Below are positions 45,124-56,800 of a DNA stretch of 64,000 nucleotides, in pieces. Positions within the stretch are counted from its first letter, which is position 1, and the number at the start of each line of letters is the position of its first letter. The translations under genes and the position numbers were made by a program. The stretch comes from Cyanophora paradoxa (Eukaryota > Glaucocystophyceae > Cyanophorales > Cyanophoraceae): contig QPMI01000250.1 of assembly GCA_004431415.1 (NCBI GenBank), forward strand, positions 53,875 to 117,874, read 5' to 3'. The notes under the pieces are model-generated. The model ran no database searches. It saw only the letters and a list, made by a program, of their open reading frames with translations, and was not told the origin of the DNA.

Positions 45124-47416
45124 ATGGTGCGGCTGGCAGCTGCGCGTGCGTGCTCGTTCGCATGCTTACGCGATACACGGCAGAGCGCGCGCGAGGCCGA
45201 GTCTGGGAGCGAGAGCGAGGAGGAGCTCGAGCTGGACGGCGAGGGCGCAGCGCAGGATGACTTCGGCGACTGGGAGGAAGAGGAGGAGGACCCGACGAAG
45301 TGCCTGTTCTGCGAAGGGGTGCTGCCGGGCGCCGCGGCGGCGCTGGATCACTGCGCCTCTGCGCACCGGTTCGACCTGCGGGCGATCAAGCGGAGGCAGG
45401 GGCTGGACGAGTACGCGGTCATACGCATCGTGAACTACGTGCGGCGGCAGGTCGCCGCCGGCCGGCCCGCAGCCGAGGTCCGCCGCTGATCGCGAAGCGC
45501 TACCGCTCCGACCCGTGCCCGGCCGAGCGCGCGGCGGTGCGGGGCAGGTTGTGGCCGAGATCGATGGGGCGGGCGCGGGCGGGCATGCGGCGGCGCGGGA
45601 CGACGAGAACCTGAAGCCGTTCCTGGCGGAGGACCCGCTCCTCTGGGGCCTCGAGGGGGACGACGACGAGCCGGCCCCCGCCTCCGTGCCCGGCGCCCCG
45701 GGACCCTCCTCCGCCAGTGCGCCCGCCGCTGCCCCCGCTTGCCCCGCGCGGCGGCCGGGGGCTGAGGGGCGGGGGAAGGGGCGGGGCCGGGGAGCGGGGC
45801 GGGGGAGGCGGAGGCGCTGCGGGCGCGGGTGGAGGAGCTGGAGGCGCAGCTGGCGGCGATGCGGACCTTCGTGCAGGAGGCCGCCTTCGGGGACGAGGGC
45901 GAGGAGGCGGCGGCGGCGGAGGCGGCGCGGGGGGCGGAGGCGGGGGGCGACGAGGGCTACTTCGAGTCGTACGGGCGCTGGCAGATCCACGAGGAGATGC
46001 TCCGCGACGCCGTCGTCCGCCCCGCCCCGCCCCGCCCCGCCCCCGGCGCGCGCGGGGCGCCGGCGTGAGCGGGGGGCGGGGCAGCGGACGGAGGCGTACC
46101 GGGACTTCCTCTACAAGAACCCCGACGTCGTCCGCGACAAGGCCCGCCCCGCCCCGCCCCGCCCAGCGTCGCCCGGGGCTGAGGGGGCGCAGGTCGTGCT
46201 CGACGTCGGCTGCGGGACGGGGATCCTCTCGATGTTCGCGACGCGGGCGGGGGCGCGGCACGTGATCGGGGTGGACCGGAGCAGCATCGTGGAGACGGCG
46301 CGGGAGATCGTGCGGCGCAACGGCCTCGAGGCCAAGGTCACCATCCTCCGCGGCCGCGTCGAGGACCTCCTCCCCTCACTCCCGTGCCCGCCCCCGGCCC
46401 ACGCCCCGCCCCGCCGCGCCCCCTCACCCTGACCGCCCCCGCAGCATGCCCGTCGACGTCATCATCAGCGAGTGGATGGGGTGCGCCGCGCGGCCCGGCT
46501 CCGGGGGCGGGGCCTGGGCCTGACGGGGCGGGGCAGGTACTTCCTGCTGTACGAGTCGATGCTGGACACGGTCATCGCCGCCCGCGACGCGCTCCTGCCG
46601 GCCGAGCGCGCGGCGGCGGGGGCGATCCCCTCGCCGCCGGCGGTGTACCCCAACGCCTGCACGATGTACATCGCCGCCCTCGACGTCCCCGAGCGGTGCC
46701 CCGCCCGCCCCGCCCGGCCCAGCCCGCCGGCCCCCGACGCGCCGCAGCGACGACCCGGTGCGCTACTGGCGCAACGTGTACGGCTTCGACATGTCGTGCG
46801 CCGCGCCGGCGCCGGCCCCGCCCCCCGCCCCCGACGCGGTGCAGGGTGGTGGAGGGCCAGGCCGTCCTCGACGCCGACGTCGACGTCTACCCCCCCGAGT
46901 ACATCATCTCCGACCCCTGCCCCTTCATCGTCCGCCCCGCCCCGCCCCCGCCCCCGCCCCCGGGCCCGAACCGGCGGCAGCGGCTGGACATGACGACGTG
47001 CGGGGTGGCGGACACGCTCTTCCGGGCGCCGTTCACGCTGACCGTGCAGCGCGCCGGCGCCCTCCGCGCCTTCCTCTCCTACTTCGACTCCCACTTCGAC
47101 CTCCGCTGCCCCAACGTCCGAGCCCCCCGCCCCCCGCCCCCGCCCCGCCCGCTGCACGCGGGGGCCGAGGCGCGGGGCGGGGCAGGCGGTGCACCTGCGG
47201 ACGGGCCCGGAGGAGACGCCGACGCACTGGAAGCAGACGGCGTTCTACGTGCGGGAGGAGGTGCGGGTGGAGGCGGGGGACGTGGTGTGGGGCGAGATCG
47301 CCGTCTCGCGCAACGCCGACTACACGCGCGAGCTCGAGGTCGCCCTCGAGTGGTCCCTCAAGGGCCCCGACGGCTCCCACCGCGCCTCCGCCTCCCAGCG
47401 CTACCACGTCCGCTAG
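45124..47416 (+). CDS. Protein arginine N-methyltransferase, PRMT3-like
   Basis: Type I PRMTs make asymmetric dimethylarginine from S-adenosylmethionine. An acidic N-terminus (ESGSESEEELELDGEG) precedes a C2H2 zinc finger, CLFCEGVLPGAAAALDHCAS then AH, diagnostic of PRMT3 among PRMTs. The catalytic core follows: YFESYGRWQIHEEMLRD, RTEAYRDFLYKNPDVVRDK, VVLDVGCGTGILSMFA (motif I), IGVDRS (post-I), SEWMGYFLLYESMLD (double-Glu loop, split by an intron), and THWKQT (THW loop) ahead of the beta-barrel end. Stop at 47416. At least seven introns of 50-70 nt are mostly CCCCG repeats. One (about 46141-46191) would be GC-AG or retained, as it is in frame. The first intron right after ATG (45127-45183) is also in frame, so the N-terminus is ambiguous. 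Apparent one-base losses occur near 45480 and 45545. Confidence 0.9.
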
Positions 47417-48240
47417 CCCCGCCCCGGCCCCGACCCCACGCCCTCCGCGCCCCCGCCCGGGGCCCCAGGCCGGCCCCCGGCCCGCCCCCAGCTCCCTGAG
47501 GTCACCGGTTCAGTGAGTCGCCAATCGACTTCGTGAGACGTGAAAATGCACACAGTTCCCGCACCATGGCACGTTGCGAGTCCCCGGCCCGGCGGGCCCG
47601 CAGTATAAGCCCTGAAGAGGAAGGAAGCCCTGATATCGATTATGCTAGTATAAGCCCTGAAGAGGAACTCAGTGACTGGGAAGGAAGAGCCTCGGAGGCC
47701 CCCCGGGGCCCGGCCCGGGCGCCAGCTAGCCGGGCCCGGGGGCCTGCACCGTGGCACCATGGCACCTTCAAGCCACGGTCTTGGCATTGAAAACATTGAC
47801 TCAGTGAGCGATCCGATGATCATGATCATGAGGCCCTGAGGCTCCGAGGCTCCGAAGCCTCGGACGGTCCGGAAATTTGCCATGATGATTGAATTAATTA
47901 CATATATAATTATATAACATTGAATAACCAAAGACCGTCGGACATCGGAATCTCCGGGCCGGAATATCCATCATCGGATCATCGGATCAATGGTCAGTAC
48001 GTACTACTGCGTGTGTGCTTGATCGATTTCAAACTTGAAACAGCTTTCAAGTTTAGCCTTGAAGCCTTGACTAATCACTGAGTCGTGAGCTGTCATGATC
48101 AGCCGCTGGCTCATGATCATGATCAGCGGCGCCGGCTGTATACGTACAGCCTGGCAGCTCTTTCACTGATCATGATCATGATCATCGGATCATGAGTCGT
48201 GAAGATCACGTGAACCATGAGGCAGCCCGCCGCGCGCTCC
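47417..48240. other. Non-coding region with GATCAT palindromes
   Basis: AT-richer sequence containing clusters of ATCATGATCATGATCA-type palindromes at about 47815-47832, 48105-48123 and 48168-48185. A 21-bp direct repeat AGTATAAGCCCTGAAGAGGA lies at about 47601 and 47648. The only open frame here (47533-47790) has no recognisable motif and is not supported as a gene. Confidence 0.6.
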
Positions 48241-48295
48241 GCGCACGTCACAGCGTCAGCCCCGGTTTTGGGGGCGCCCAAACCAGGGCGGGGGG

Positions 48296-49080
48296 CGGGG
48301 TCCCTGCGGAAGCTGCGTTCAGCGCCGCCCCCCAAGCCATTCGGAAGCCCTCCGGGGGCCTAATTAGGGCCCCGGCGGGCAGCGCCGGGGCCGGGGGCGG
48401 GGGCCGGGCCTCGTACCGGGGTACGTGGTTGATGGGGTGGCGGGGGGCGGGGGGCGGGGGCTCAGCAGAAGCCGCGTTCAGCGCCGCCCCCCAAGCCATT
48501 CGGAAGCCCTCCGGGGGCCTAATTAGGGCCCCGGCGGGCAGCGCCGGGGCCGGGGGCGGGGGCCGGGCCTCGTACCGGGGTACGTGGTTGATGGGGTGGC
48601 GGGGCGGCGGGGGGCGCGCCCGGTCCCTACGGAAGCTGCGTTCAGCGCCGCCTTCCAAGCCATTCGGCGGCCCTCCGGGCGCGGCACTAGAGCCCCGGCG
48701 GGCAGCGCCGGGGGCGGGGGCGGGGGCCGGGCCTCGTACCGGGGTACGTGGTTGGTGGGGTGGCGGGGGGCGGGGGGCGCGCCCGGTCCCTGCGGAAGCA
48801 GCGTTCAGCGCCGCCTCCCAAGCGATTCGGCGGCCCTCCGGGCGCGGCACTAGAGCCCCCTCGGGCAGCGGCGGGGGCGGGGGCGGGGGCCGGGCCTCGT
48901 ACCGGGGTACGTGGTTGATGGGGTGGCGGGGGGCGGGGGGCGCGCCCGGTCCCTGCGGAAGCTGCGTTCAGCGCCGCCTCCCAAGCGATTCGGCGGCCCT
49001 CCGGGCGCGGCACTAGAGCCCCGGCGGGCAGAGCGAGGGTCGGACTCGCGAGGCGGGGGCCGGGTCTCGTACCGGGGCAT
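48296..49080 (+). repeat. Minisatellite, about 5 copies of a 159-164 bp GC-rich unit
   Basis: The unit start GTTCAGCGCCGCC recurs at 48317, 48476, 48640, 48803 and 48966 (periods 159, 164, 163, 163). Each unit also contains CTCGTACCGGGGTACGTGGT, a short palindrome. The last copy is diverged. Open frames through it are repeat artefacts. Confidence 0.95.
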
Positions 49081-50834
49081 GCTGCACCTCGTCGGCGATC
49101 CTGGCTCTGACTGCGCAAGAAGACAAAAACCATTGAGTCCCATGCGTCTACGGCGAGGCGCTCCCAGAGCGCTAGCACGCGCGGTAACGGAGATCGCCCT
49201 GCAGCTGTGCGCGGGCATGCGCAGGCCACGGTCGGCGCTCGGCGCAGCTGCAGGGGGCGGCGGGGGCGTGTGCAGACCTCAGTGCGGCTTTTCGGCTCGT
49301 GATGGAGCGCGCAGGGAATCGCGTTGACATGCGGCGGCGGCGCGAGGGCGACGAACCGCCAGATGCGCTGCGCCGGATCGATATCGCTCGCGGTGAGCGA
49401 ACCGAACCGAGCACGATGCAAAGTGAGCCACGGACCTGTAGCAGTATACGTAGCTGCATGTGCGGCGTGTACTGCGGCGGCAAGCGGGGCGCTAGATGGA
49501 GGCGCCAGATGGTAGCTGCGGCGCTGGGGAGTGCGATGCGCTCGAGCGTTTCGCGCACCGGGCGATGCGTGGCTGGAACTGGTGCCTCGTAACGCTGTTC
49601 CCCCCCCCCCGTTTTGGGCAGCCCCAAAACCGGCGCTGGCGCGGCGGCGGGAGCGCGGACTCCGCGGAGGACCCGAAGCGGTACACAGCGCAATCGGCGC
49701 TCTGTACCGCGCATGCATAACGCGACCAGAGCGTTAGCAGCGCGGACTGCATGACGGAATCGCTGTCCCCCCCTCCAAGCGGCACACGGGACCTTGGCGC
49801 GCGGGCGCGCAGCGGGGATCCGCTAGCGGAAAGGATCTATGCGCGCCGATTCCCTAGCACCCGTGTAGCTGTCTTGCCGATCCCGCTCCGGGAAGCCCGC
49901 GCGCGCCCGCAGTGGTCGATCGCGAGAACCGATGGTGATCATGACGGCGCCGGCGCTAGACGCCGCATATCGTATCATGTTCAGTGTCTTGCAAACTCCA
50001 TTACTGCTGCCTGTCGCCTAGCGAGCTGCGCATGCCCCCCTCGCTGCGCCGCACCACACAATACATAATCCGATGATCCCCAACCCAATATTGCTGCAGC
50101 TGTATTAATTTTCTTAGTAGTATGCGCTCCTAGATCCCTGGCCATGGCATTTGTGGTCGACGTAGACAACTTCATTAGTTGTATGGATGTGCTAATGCAA
50201 GAAATCAGCCGTAGATTCGATTCCAAGGCAATCAATAAGCGAGTCCCTGCGGAGCAGGAGTGGCCTTGGGTCTTGGGGCTTCAAGGCGTGAGGGTGGCAG
50301 CTCTTTGTTTTTAAACGGGGGCCCGCAACCGCGCGCGGTTACGCGGGGGAGGGGGGAGGAGAAATAGGGGGGTCCACTCGGCAAGGGTACGCACTCAAGT
50401 GAGAGGGTACAGAATTGTGCTGCAAGGGTACAGATATCGATGCGGGGCCCAATCGGCCGGAGTTGTACCGAGCACAGGCCCCGAGGGGCCCATTGGAAGA
50501 AGAAGAAGAGTATGTATAAGACACGCCCAAGCCGGTTGTGCGGTTTTGACGAAAGGCGAAGTCGTTTCAGCTGAACTCGGAATGAAAACGCCTTTCGGCG
50601 CTTTTGGGAGGTGGTTAATAATTATCTATGAATCATTCGAATGTAATTCACAGTAATAAGGCTCTGTCTAAATTGTCTATTTTTATTATCTTTCAATCAA
50701 CGCATCAAATACTTTTAAATCCCACATTGTGGCACACTACGACCCTGTCTCATACAAATTTGCTGGCCGGCAACGTGGCGCTCCGTTAATTTGGAAACTA
50801 TTTCCTAGCGAATGGGGTGCGGTCTCTTAAAAAT
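49081..50834. other. Non-coding region with dispersed repeat fragments
   Basis: No gene is supported. It holds a 28-bp exact match to 25593-25620 (49821-49848) and a GAAGAAGAAGAGTATGTATA repeat (50496-50561) shared with 5187-5259. A hairpin-like GTTTTGGGCAGCCCCAAAAC lies at about 49610-49629. An AT-rich lead (50600-50834) runs directly into the satellite array. Confidence 0.6.
50496..50561 (+). repeat. Dispersed repeat, copy 2
   Basis: GAAGAAGAAGAAGAGTATGT then ATAAGACACGC and GGTTTTGACGAAAGGCGAAG match 5187-5259, apart from a 7-bp length difference and a few substitutions. A truncated third copy lies at 4252-4274. Confidence 0.85.
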
Positions 50835-53800
50835 ATGCCATACAAGTCCAGCCGAAATTAAAGCGGAGCACAGCGAGTGACTGGCGCGAGACCGGGCAGG
50901 TAGGAAGTGCATTTTAGATCAGCCGAGATGAAAAACATTTTTGGTCTCCCGCCAGAACCTCGCCGCGCGAAAGTTGGCCTCGGCGGTCGCTGCGCCCCGG
51001 CCCCCTCTTCCGCCCTCGACAGCGCAAGGCAGCTCAAGGCCCGCCCAGGCCCCCCCGCTCCCCCCAACTGCCCTTCCCGGGACTCGAACGCTGGGGCAAT
51101 AAGTCGCCGGCCGGGCGCACTGCTAGCTCGGCTAGCTCGCCGCGAAACTGGCCATTTCCTCGTCGCCTTTCTATGACCATACATCTAGGAAAATTTTGTA
51201 CCGCGTCCGCGAGAGACTGAGCACCAGATATGCATTTAGATGCGTACTAGCTCGTGCTAAGCGCTTCGGTCTCTCGCCAATCGCTCCCCCTAGTTTAATC
51301 GGGCCGCACCGAACAGATGCCATACAAGTCCAGCCGAAATTAAAGCGGAGCACAGCGAGTGACTGGCGCGAGACCGGGCAGGTAGGAAGTGCATTTTAGA
51401 TCAGCCGAGATGAAAAACATTTTTGGTCTCCCGCCAGAACCTCGCCGCGCGAAAGTTGGCCTCGGCGGTCGCTGCGCCCCGGCCCCTCTTCCGCCCTCGA
51501 CAGCGCAAGGCAGCTCAAGGCCCGCCCAGGCCCCCCGCTCCCCCAACTGCCCTTCCGGGACTCGAACGCTGGGGCAATAAGTCGCCGGCCGGGCGCACTG
51601 CTAGCTCGGCTAGCTCGCCGCGAAACTGGCCATTTCCTCGTCGCCTTTCTATGACCATACATCTAGGAAAATTTTGTACCGCGTCCGCGAGAGACTGAGC
51701 ACCAGATATGCATTTAGATGCGTACTAGCTCGTGCTAAGCGCTTCGGTCTCTCGCCAATCGCTCCCCCTAGTTTAATCGGGCCGCACCGAACAGATGCCA
51801 TACAAGTCCAGCCGAAATTAAAGCGGAGCACAGCGAGTGACTGGCGCGAGACCGGGCAGGTAGGAAGTGCATTTTAGATCAGCCGAGATGAAAAACATTT
51901 TTGGTCTCCCGCCAGAACTCGCGCGCGAAAGTTGGCCTCGGCGGTCGCTGCGCCCCGGCCCCTCTTCCGCCCTCGACAGCGCAAGGCAGCTCAAGGCCCG
52001 CCCAGGCCCCCCCGCTCCCCCCAACTGCCCTTCCCGGACTCGAACGCTGGGGCAATAAGTCGCCGGCCGGGCGCACTGCTAGCTCGGCTAGCTCGCCGCG
52101 AAACTGGCCATTTCCTCGTCGCCTTTCTATGACCATACATCTAGGAAAATTTTGTACCGCGTCCGCGAGAGACTGAGCACCAGATATGCATTTAGATGCG
52201 TACTAGCTCGTGCTAAGCGCTTCGGTCTCTCGCCAATCGCTCCCCCTAGTTTAATCGGGCCGCACCGAACAGATGCCATACAAGTCCAGCCGAAATTAAA
52301 GCGGAGCACAGCGAGTGACTGGCGCGAGACCGGGCAGGTAGGAAGTGCATTTTAGATCAGCCGAGATGAAAAACATTTTTGGTCTCCCGCCAGAACCTCG
52401 CGCGCGAAAGTTGGCCTCGGCGGTCGCTGCGCCCCGGCCCCTCTTCCGCCCTCGACAGCGCAAGGCAGCTCAAGGCCCGCCCAGGCCCCCCCGCTCCCCC
52501 CAACTGCCCTTCCCGGGACTCGAACGCTGGGGCAATAAGTCGCCGGCCGGGCGCACTGCTAGCTCGGCTAGCTCGCCGCGAAACTGGCCATTTCCTCGTC
52601 GCCTTTCTATGACCATACATCTAGGAAAATTTTGTACCGCGTCCGCGAGAGACTGAGCACCAGATATGCATTTAGATGCGTACTAGCTCGTGCTAAGCGC
52701 TTCGGTCTCTCGCCAATCGCTCCCCCTAGTTTAATCGGGCCGCACCGAACAGATGCCATACAAGTCCAGCCGAAATTAAAGCGGAGCACAGCGAGTGACT
52801 GGCGCGAGACCGGGCAGGTAGGAAGTGCATTTTAGATCAGCCGAGATGAAAAACATTTTTGGTCTCCCGCCAGAACCTCGCCGCGCGAAAGTTGGCCTCG
52901 GCGGTCGCTGCGCCCCGGCCCCTCTTCCGCCCTCGACAGCGCAAGGCAGCTCAAGGCCCGCCCAGGCCCCCCGCTCCCCCAACTGCCTTCCCGGGACTCG
53001 AACGCTGGGGCAATAAGTCGCCGGCCGGGCGCACTGCTAGCTCGGCTAGCTCGCGCGAAACTGGCCATTTCCTCGTCGCCTTTCTATGACCATACATCTA
53101 GGAAAATTTTGTACCGCGTCCGCGAGAGACTGAGCACCAGATATGCATTTAGATGCGTACTAGCTCGTGCTAAGCGCTTCGGTCTCTCGCCAATCGCTCC
53201 CCTAGTTTAATCGGGCCGCACCGAACAGATGCCATACAAGTCCAGCCGAAATTAAAGCGGAGCACAGCGAGTGACTGCGCGAGACCGGGCAGGTAGGAAG
53301 TGCATTTTAGATCAGCCGAGATGAAAAACATTTTTGGTCTCCCGCCAGAACCTCGCCGCGCGAAAGTTGGCCTCGGCGGTCGCTGCGCCCCGGCCCCCTC
53401 TTCCGCCCTCGACAGCGCAAGGCAGCTCAAGGCCCGCCAGGCCCCCCGCTCCCCCAACTGCCCTTCCCGGACTCGAACGCTGGGGCAATAAGTCGCCGGC
53501 CGGGCGCACTGCTAGCTCGGCTAGCTCGCCGCGAAACTGGCCATTTCCTCGTCGCCTTTCTATGACCATACATCTAGGAAAATTTTGTACCGCGTCCGCG
53601 AGAGACTGAGCACCAGATATGCATTTAGATGCGTACTAGCTCGTGCTAAGCGCTTCGGTCTCTCGCCAATCGCTCCCCTAGTTTAATCGGGCCGCACCGA
53701 ACAGATGCCATACAAGTCCAGCCGAATTAAAGCGGAGCACAGCGAGTGACTGGCGCGAGACCGGGCAGGTAGGAAGTGCATTTTAGATCAGCCGAGATGA

Positions 53801-56800
53801 AAAACATTTTTGGTCTCCCGCCAGAACCTCGCCGCGCGAAAGTTGGCCTCGGCGGTCGCTGCGCCCCGGCCCCCTCTTCCGCCTCGACAGCGCAAGGCAG
53901 CTCAAGGCCCGCCCAGGCCCCCGCTCCCCCAACTGCCCTTCCGGGACTCGAACGCTGGGGCAATAAGTCGCCGGCCGGGCGCACTGCTAGCTCGGCTAGC
54001 TCGCCGCGAAACTGGCCATTTCCTCGTCGCCTTTCTATGACCATACATCTAGGAAAATTTTGTACCGCGTCCGCGAGAGACTGAGCACCAGATATGCATT
54101 TAGATGCGTACTAGCTCGTGCTAAGCGCTTCGGTCTCTCGCCAATCGCTCCCCTAGTTTAATCGGGCCGCACCGAACAGATGCCATACAAGTCCAGCCGA
54201 AATTAAAGCGAGCACAGCGAGTGACTGGCGCGAGACCGGGCAGGTAGGAAGTGCATTTTAGATCAGCCGAGATGAAAAACATTTTTGGTCTCCGCCAGAA
54301 CTCGCCGCGCGAAAGTTGGCCTCGGCGGTCGCTGCGCCCCGGCCCCTCTTCCGCCCTCGACAGCGCAAGGCAGCTCAAGGCCCGCCAGGCCCCCCGCTCC
54401 CCCAACTGCCCTTCCCGGACTCGAACGCTGGGCAATAAGTCGCCGGCGGGCGCACTGCTAGCTCGGCTAGCTCGCCGCGAAACTGGCCATTTCCTCGTCG
54501 CCTTTCTATGACCATACATCTAGGAAAATTTTGTACCGCGTCCGCGAGAGACTGAGCACCAGATATGCATTTAGATGCGTACTAGCTCGTGCTAAGCGCT
54601 TCGGTCTCTCGCCAATCGCTCCCCCTAGTTTAATCGGGCCGCACGAACAGATGCCATACAAGTCCAGCCGAAATTAAAGCGGAGCACAGCGAGTGACTGG
54701 CGCGAGACCGGGCAGGTAGGAAGTGCATTTTAGATCAGCCGAGATGAAAAACATTTTTGGTCTCCCGCCAGAACCTCGCCGCGCGAAAGTTGGCCTCGGC
54801 GGTCGCTGCGCCCCGGCCCCTCTTCCGCCCTCGACAGCGCAAGGCAGCTCAAGGCCCGCCCAGGCCCCCCCGCTCCCCCCAACTGCCCTTCCCGGGACTC
54901 GAACGCTGGGGCAATAAGTCGCCGGCCGGGCGCACTGCTAGCTCGGCTAGCTCGCCGCGAAACTGGCCATTTCCTCGTCGCCTTTCTATGACCATACATC
55001 TAGGAAAATTTGTACCGCGTCCGCGAGAGACTGAGCACCAGATATGCATTTAGATGCGTACTAGCTCGTGCTAAGCGCTTCGGTCTCTCGCCAATCGCTC
55101 CCCCTAGTTTAATCGGGCCGCACCGAACAGATGCCATACAAGTCCAGCCGAAATTAAAGCGGAGCACAGCGAGTGACTGGCGCGAGACCGGGCAGGTAGG
55201 AAGTGCATTTTAGATCAGCCGAGATGAAAAACATTTTTGGTCTCCCGCCAGAACCTCGCCGCGCGAAAGTTGGCCTCGGCGGTCGCTGCGCCCGGCCCCC
55301 TCTTCCGCCCTCGACAGCGCAAGGCAGCTCAAGGCCCGCCAGGCCCCCCCGCTCCCCCAACTGCCCTTCCCGGGACTCGAACGCTGGGGCAATAAGTCGC
55401 CGGCCGGGCGCACTGCTAGCTCGGCTAGCTCGCCGCGAAACTGGCCATTTCTCGTCGCCTTTCTATGACCATACATCTAGGAAATTTTGTACCGCGTCCG
55501 CGAGAGACTGAGCACCAGATATGCATTTAGATGCGTACTAGCTCGTGCTAAGCGCTTCGGTCTCTCGCCAATCGCTCCCCCTAGTTTAATCGGGCCGCAC
55601 CGAACAGATGCATACAAGTCCAGCCGAAATTAAAGCGGAGCACAGCGAGTGACTGGCGCGAGACCGGGCAGGTAGGAAGTGCATTTTAGATCAGCCGAGA
55701 TGAAAACATTTTTGGTCTCCCGCCAGAACCTCGCCGCGCGAAAGTTGGCCTCGGCGGTCGCTGCGCCCCGGCCCCTCTTCCGCCCTCGACAGCGCAAGGC
55801 AGCTCAAGGCCCGCCAGGCCCCCCGCTCCCCCAACTGCCCTTCCGGGACTCGAACGCTGGGCAATAAGTCGCCGGCCGGGCGCACTGCTAGCTCGGCTAG
55901 CTCGCCGCGAAACTGGCCATTTTCCTCGTCGCCTTTCTATGACATACATCTAGGAAAATTTTGTACCGCGTCCGCGAGAGACTGAGCACCAGATATGCAT
56001 TTAGATGCGTACTAGCTCGTGCTAAGCGCTTCGGTCTCTCGCCAATCGCTCCCCTAGTTTAATCGGGCCGCACCGAACAGATGCCATACAAGTCCAGCCG
56101 AAATTAAAGCGGAGCACAGCGAGTGACTGGCGCGAGACGGGCAGGTAGGAAGTGCATTTTAGATCAGCCGAGATGAAAAACATTTTTGGTCTCCCGCCAG
56201 AACCTCGCCGCGCGAAAGTTGGCCTCGGCGGTCGCTGCGCCCCGGCCCCTCTTCCGCCCTCGACAGCGCAAGGCAGCTCAAGGCCCGCCCAGGCCCCCGC
56301 TCCCCAACTGCCTTCCCGGACTCGAACGCTGGGGCAATAAGTCGCCGGCCGGGCGCACTGCTAGCTCGGCTAGCTCGCCGCGAAACTGGCCATTTCCTCG
56401 TCGCCTTTCTATGACCATACATCTAGGAAAATTTTGTACCGCGTCCGCGAGAGACTGAGCACCAGATATGCATTTAGATGCGTACTAGCTCGTGCTAAGC
56501 GCTTCGGTCTCTCGCCAATCGTCCCCTAGTTTAATCGGGCCGCACGAACAGATGCCATACAAGTCCAGCCGAAATTAAAGCGGAGCACAGCGAGTGACTG
56601 GCGCGAGACCGGGCAGGTAGGAAGTGCATTTTAGATCAGCCGAGATGAAAAACATTTTTGGTCTCCCGCCAGAACCTCGCCGCGCGAAAGTTGGCCTCGG
56701 CGGTCGCTGCGCCCCGGCCCTCTTCCGCCCTCGACAGCGCAAGGCAGCTCAAGGCCGCCCAGGCCCCCCGCTCCCCCAACTGCCCTTCCGGGACTCGAAC

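Noticed and set aside
47533-47790. Small ORF with two SISPEEE repeats
   Set aside because: Its repetitive part comes from a 21-bp nucleotide repeat; there is no splice context, homologue or motif to support translation.
51080-51134. True tRNA gene inside the satellite unit
   Set aside because: A and B boxes match, but acceptor, D, anticodon and T stems do not pair well enough for a functional tRNA.
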